Assembly (NCBI GenBank): GCA_964494475.1
Contig: CAZBRS010000084.1
Location: 1-17,917 of the forward strand
DNA length: 17,917 bases
Direction: 5' to 3'
Origin: CAZBRS01 sp964494475
Lineage (GTDB): Bacteria > Myxococcota_A > UBA9042 > CAZBRS01
A program made the translations under genes and the position numbers. Below, in pieces: positions 13,958-17,917 of this stretch. The notes beneath the pieces were generated by a model, which saw only the letters and a list, made by a program, of their open reading frames with translations, was not told the origin of the DNA and did no database searches. The stretch's first letter is position 1, and each line of letters opens with the position of its first letter.

Positions 13958-16380
13958 ATGCCGTTGAACGTCGCCCGTTTCGCACTGTACGCGTCGGGCC
14001 TGCTTCTGTTCGGCGCGCTGGCCGGAGGGGGCCCGTTCGCGTGCAACCTCGACGTCGCCGTGCCGTCGGGCGCCGTGGATCTCGACATCGTCGCGGACGG
14101 CGGCCTCGACGGGGCGACCCCAGACGTGCTCGTCGTGGCTGGAAAGGGCGTCGGAGAGGCGTGCGCGGCCAAGGAAGAGTGCCGCCACGGCCTGACGTGC
14201 GAAGCCGGCGAGTGCCAGCCAGGGGGCTCGTCGGTGGGGGGTACGCCGTGCCTCTTGTCGGTCGAATGCGGAGCGGGCCTCTTCTGTTCGTACGCGGGCG
14301 TGTGCGCGCCAGCAGGCGACGGAGCGGTGGGCGCGGCGTGCGCCAGCGGCGCCGACTGCCTGCCTACCCACGTGTGCGACCTCGCTGGGTTCTCGGGGGC
14401 GTGCGCGCTCGCGGGCACGGCCGACGTGGGCCAGCCGTGTGAGCGCGTGACCGACTGCTTCGCCGGGCTGCGCTGCGGCGACGACGGCACGTGCCAGGCG
14501 GCCAGCGCGCTCTTCGGCGCGCCGTTCTTCGAGGGCGCGTCGTGCGTGGCGGGCGAGGATGAACTCGGCCCCAAGCGATTCTACTTCGAGGTTCCCCGCG
14601 CGGGCGACGCGGGCGCCGACTTTTACCGCCTGCCGTTCCCCAACGATGCGCGGCTGCGCGCCGACGGTCGCGTCGATCTCTCGGGGCATCCCGTGCCCGG
14701 ACCGGGCCTGGTCGGCGTCGATCTGGTGGCGCGGCTCGTCGACGCGATTGAGCACGACATGACGGGATGGAGCACCAACCCCACGATCGTGTTCCGCGCG
14801 TCCGCGTGGATCGACACGAAGACCGTGGTGGCGACGGGCGAGGCACGGACCGTGCGCATGGTGGACCTCACCGCGGGCTCGCCCGACTACGGCCGCGAGT
14901 CCGATCTCGGCTGGTTCGCGACGACCTCGCGAGACAGGTACGTCTGCCCCAACAGCCTGCGCCTGCATCGGCCGTGGTCCCGCCCCCTGGCCCCTGGCGC
15001 CACGTATGCCGTGCTGCTCACGAGCGGGATCCGGTCGGCCGCTACGAAAGACGCCACGGGCCGCGACGTGGCCGGAGGCGCGCTCGCGCCCGACGCCGAC
15101 TTCAGCGCCATGCTCGCCGCGGAGCCGCCTTCCGACGACGACCTGACTCTCGCCTGGGAGGCCTACCGGCCCCTCCGCGACTGGATGCCGCAGGCCGGGA
15201 TCGGCGCGACCGACCTCGTCGGTGGAACGGTGTTCACCACGGCCAGGGTTCGCGACGGGCTGCCCCGCTTCCGCCGCGCCATCGACGCGCGACCGGCGCC
15301 CGCGTTCTCCTCGTGGGCCCCGTGCGTGGCGGGCGCGAGCTCGCCCTGCGACGACGGGCTCTCCGGTGAGGAGCACGTTCGCGGTTGCTTCACCGACGAC
15401 GCGGACTTCTACGAGGTGCACGCGAGGGTATCCCTGCCGATGTTCCAGGACGGGGCGCGACCCTATCTGGCGCCCGCCGACGGGGGGGACGTTCGCTTCG
15501 ACGGCGAACAGGCTCACGTGGTCGCCGACGAGTTGGTGTGCGTGGCGCTCACGGTGCCGAAGGGTCTCCCGATGCCCGAGGCCGGCTGGCCCTTGGTTCT
15601 GTACGCGCACGGAACCGGGGGAACGTTCCGCAGTCACGTCACGGAGGGATTGGCGGGGTTGGTCGCGCAGATCGACGAGGGGGGCCCGTCCGTAGGGTTC
15701 GCGGTGCTCGGCTATGACCAGGTCATGCACGGCGAACGGCGAGACAGCCACCTCTCGCCCGAAACCCTCGTGTACAACTTCGCGAACCCCAAGGCCGCGC
15801 GCGGCAACCTGTACCAGGCGGCCGCCGACAACCTGGCGCTCGTGAAGGCCTTGAAGGCGGCGCAGATCCCGGCCGACGTCTCGCCCACGGGCGCCGAGGT
15901 GCGCTTCGACGCGACGCGCATCTACTTCGTCGGCCACTCTCAAGGGGGCACCAGCGGGCCCCTCGCCCTGCCGTTCGAGCCCGACGTGCCCGTGGCCGTC
16001 TACAGCGGCGCCGGAGGCAGCCTGGTGCTGTCGCTCGTGAACAAGACCGCGCCGGTGCCCATCCTGGAGGGCGTGAAGCTCGCGCTGCAGGACCCCGAGG
16101 TGGGTTCCACGCACGCCGTGTTGGGGTTGGCGCAGATGTACTTCGACGCCGTGGACCCCCTGAACTACGCGGCGTTGCAGTTCGCGTCCCCGGGTGACGG
16201 GCTCTCCCGCCGTCACGTGCTGCAGTCGTACGGCCTGGGCGACAGCTACACGCCCCCCGATTGCATCAAGGCCCTGGCCGGCGCCATGCACGTGACCCTG
16301 GCCGAGCCGGTGCTGGACGGCATCGGCGGCGTGGCGAAGGCCACCCCGCCCATCAAGGGCAACTGGGCGGGGACCACGGG
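13958..16380 (+). CDS. Exported protein with four Cys-rich repeats and an alpha/beta-hydrolase-like domain (3' end lost in gap)
   Basis: The frame has 807 complete codons before the N gap. Residues 1-28 look like a signal peptide (hydrophobic 8-22). Cys29 after PFA could be a lipidation site, but the lipobox is poor. Four repeats of pattern C-x5-C-x5-C-x4-8-C occupy 69-179, separated by exactly 11 residues. A middle region (about 200-300) has FEVPRAGDAGADFYRLPFPND and STNPTIVFRAS, resembling the N-terminal part of large bacterial lipase-like proteins. Then come HGTGG (551-555, oxyanion-type), GHSQGG with Ser661 as candidate nucleophile, and LGDSYTPP with Asp762 as candidate acid. The catalytic His would lie in or past the gap. 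Substrate is unknown; lipase, esterase or an inactive relative are possible. GAGG, 5 nt upstream, supports the ATG. Confidence 0.8.
14162..14494 (+). repeat. Four tandem Cys-rich protein repeats
   Basis: Each unit has four cysteines: 69/75/81/86, 98/104/110/116, 128/134/140/149 and 161/167/173/179. The first two spacings are always five residues, the last is 4, 5, 8 and 5, and the linkers are all 11 residues. The pattern resembles the small disulfide-rich, Dickkopf- or EGF-like repeats frequent in myxobacterial exported proteins. They probably form independent disulfide knots for binding or anchoring. Confidence 0.85.
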
Positions 16381-16480
16381 NNNNNNNNNNNNNNNNNNNN
16401 NNNNNNNNNNNNNNNNNNNNNNNNNNNNNNNNNNNNNNNNNNNNNNNNNNNNNNNNNNNNNNNNNNNNNNNNNNNNNNNN
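16381..16480. other. Assembly gap of 100 N
   Basis: Exactly 100 undetermined bases. The round number suggests a scaffolding gap of unknown true size. It removes the end of the hydrolase gene and probably the start of the next one. Reading frame across it cannot be trusted, even though both sides are open in the same phase. Confidence 0.97.
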
Positions 16481-17917
16481 GCCAAGTACAAGGCCAGCGC
16501 CGGTTTCCAGGTCGACATCCTGGCCCAGGCCCTGCACGTCGAGAACGGCCAACTGGCCACCCTCACCATCGCCGGCGTGGTCATCGCCACCAGCCCCGTC
16601 ACCACGAGCGTCGTCACCGGCGTGGCCGAGGTACGCTTCAAGGACATCACGCTCGAGCACAGCCTGACCGGCTACGCCGTCGAGGTCGCCATGACCAACG
16701 CGGGCGGCGCCACGGGCTCGTGCACCAAGACGGTCACCGTCGACACCGGACTCTGCGCCATCGCCTTCGATCCGTTGCCCACCGGCTCGGCGTGTGTCCT
16801 GGTCGACGGCGACCCCGCGGCGCCGGGCTTCCAGATGGTCTTCACCGTGAGCAACCCGTCGCAGGACTGCGCCGAGGCCGTGGTCGAGTTCGCCCTCGAC
16901 GGCGGCGCGGCGCAGGTCACGTCGCCCGTCGTCCTCGACGAGAACGGTGCGGCCACCGTCACGATCGACGTGTCGACCGACGATTCGCCCCTGAACGGAG
17001 TGCTCGTGCAGGCGACGGGCCGGGTCCAGAGCCCCGGCCATCCCGAGAAGACCGGCGTCACCAACGCCTATGCCTTCCACGTCGACACCGTCGCTCCCGC
17101 GGTGACCATCACCGCGCCGCTGGCCGGCGTGCTCGATCTGTCGTCGGATCTCGACGCCGCCGAGGGGCTGCAGGTCAACGTGCAGGGCTCGGTCATTGGC
17201 CTCAACCCGTCGATGCCGGGCGACCAGCTCGGCCTGTCGTCCGCGCAGCTTGGCACGCTCTCGCAGACCGACCCCGACGAGGCCTTCCTCTTCGGCAAGG
17301 TCTCGTTCGCGAGCGACGGCACCGAGGTGCTGCGGGTCGAGGCTGTCGACGCGTGCGGCCAGACCGGGTTCGCCGAGGTGACGGTCGAGCTCTATACGGC
17401 GCTGCCCGCCGTGCAGATCGTCGAGCCCGGCGAGGGCTCGGTGCTCTTCGCCAAGAACGACGGCAACCCTGCCACCCCCGATGTCTTCGAGCTCGACCTG
17501 AAGGTGCTGGCCACCGCCCTGCCGGTGGGTCGAACCCTGACCGCCTCGTGCCGCCCGGCCGGCAGCGTGCTGCCCTACACAGGGGTTGGCTCCCTGCTGC
17601 TCGCGGACCTGCCGTCCGATTCCATCTTGACTCTCCCCGTGGCGCTCGACGTCACGGCGCTCTCGTCCGCGGTCCAGTGCCTCGTGACCCACGACTACCC
17701 GAACGCGTCGCAATCCGATGCGCGCGCGTTCACGGTGGCGCTGCCGGCGCCCGATCTGCAGCTGACCAAGCCGCTCGAGGGTCGCATCACGGCCAAGACG
17801 ACGCTCACGATCGAGGGCCTCGCGAGCCACCTCGACGGGCAGGCGCTCGATCTGCTCGTGACGAAATCGGCCGATGGCGCCGTGGTCGTCGACAAGCCGG
17901 CCTTCGCGACCGTGGTC
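16481..17917 (+). CDS. Large secreted protein with Ig-like beta-sandwich repeats (both ends missing)
   Basis: There are 479 codons without a stop, open at both sides. The sequence is rich in Val, Thr, Ala, Asp and Gly with alternating hydrophobic strands. About five units can be drawn, starting near 16481, 16750, 17090, 17399 and 17744. Several open with a V-x-I/L-x-x-P-x-x-G pattern such as APAVTITAPLAG, PAVQIVEPGEG and PDLQLTKPLEG. This is the pattern of bacterial Ig-like domains in surface or exported proteins. Scattered cysteines suggest disulfides. No catalytic motif is seen. GC-rich third codon positions support this frame and strand. A role in adhesion or as a structural stalk is possible but unproven; continuity with the hydrolase gene upstream of the gap is uncertain. 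Confidence 0.7.

Noticed and set aside
13829..17830. A 1,333-codon open frame on the minus strand across the tRNA, terminator, secreted genes and gap
   Set aside because: It runs through the tRNA and the terminator hairpin, contains the N gap, and its translation is a low-complexity Arg/His/Gly/Val/Glu mix. This is the usual antisense shadow of GC-rich codons; the + frame has the signal peptide, motifs and ribosome-binding site.

Overview
The window is a high-GC bacterial chromosome segment, all genes on the + strand. It covers the end of tuf and the S10, spc and alpha ribosomal-protein clusters as one tightly packed block (about 1-13760). A tRNA-Gln and a strong terminator follow, then a region of secreted proteins that runs off the right edge and is broken by a 100-base N gap. 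The GC-rich codon use, the L2 signature HPMGGGEGRTSGG, and the secreted protein with tandem Cys-rich repeats plus a hydrolase domain suggest a former deltaproteobacterium (Myxococcota or Bradymonadota-like). That assignment is inference, not proof.

Ribosomal block, in order: tuf (3' end), rpsJ, rplD, rplW, rplB, rpsS, rplV, rpsC, rplP, rpmC, rpsQ | rplN, rplX, rplE, rpsN, rpsH, rplF, rplR, rpsE, rpmD, rplO, secY, adk, infA | rpmJ, rpsM, rpsK, rpsD, rpoA, rplQ. Spacing is short and several genes overlap (rplD/rplW by 11 bp; rplP/rpmC and rplN/rplX by ATGA), which fits translational coupling. Two departures from the familiar order stand out. rplC (L3) is missing between rpsJ and rplD, which are only 14 bp apart. 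map is missing between adk and infA. S14, L36, S4 and adenylate kinase all keep zinc-binding cysteines. A good sigma70-like promoter candidate lies inside the 3' end of adk and could supply extra transcription of infA through rplQ.

At 13788-13858 a tRNA-Gln(CUG) sits 28 bp after rplQ and 13 bp before a GC-rich hairpin with a UUCG loop and U-tract. It is therefore probably the last gene of the ribosomal transcript.

The right part starts with a gene at 13958 for an exported protein of at least 807 residues: signal peptide, four regular Cys-rich repeats, then an alpha/beta-hydrolase-like region with HGTGG and GHSQGG. It is cut by the N gap. After the gap, 479 open codons encode Ig-like beta-sandwich repeats of a large secreted protein with neither end in view. 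The two pieces are probably separate genes, but the gap prevents a firm call. I see no mobile element, CRISPR array or defence system.
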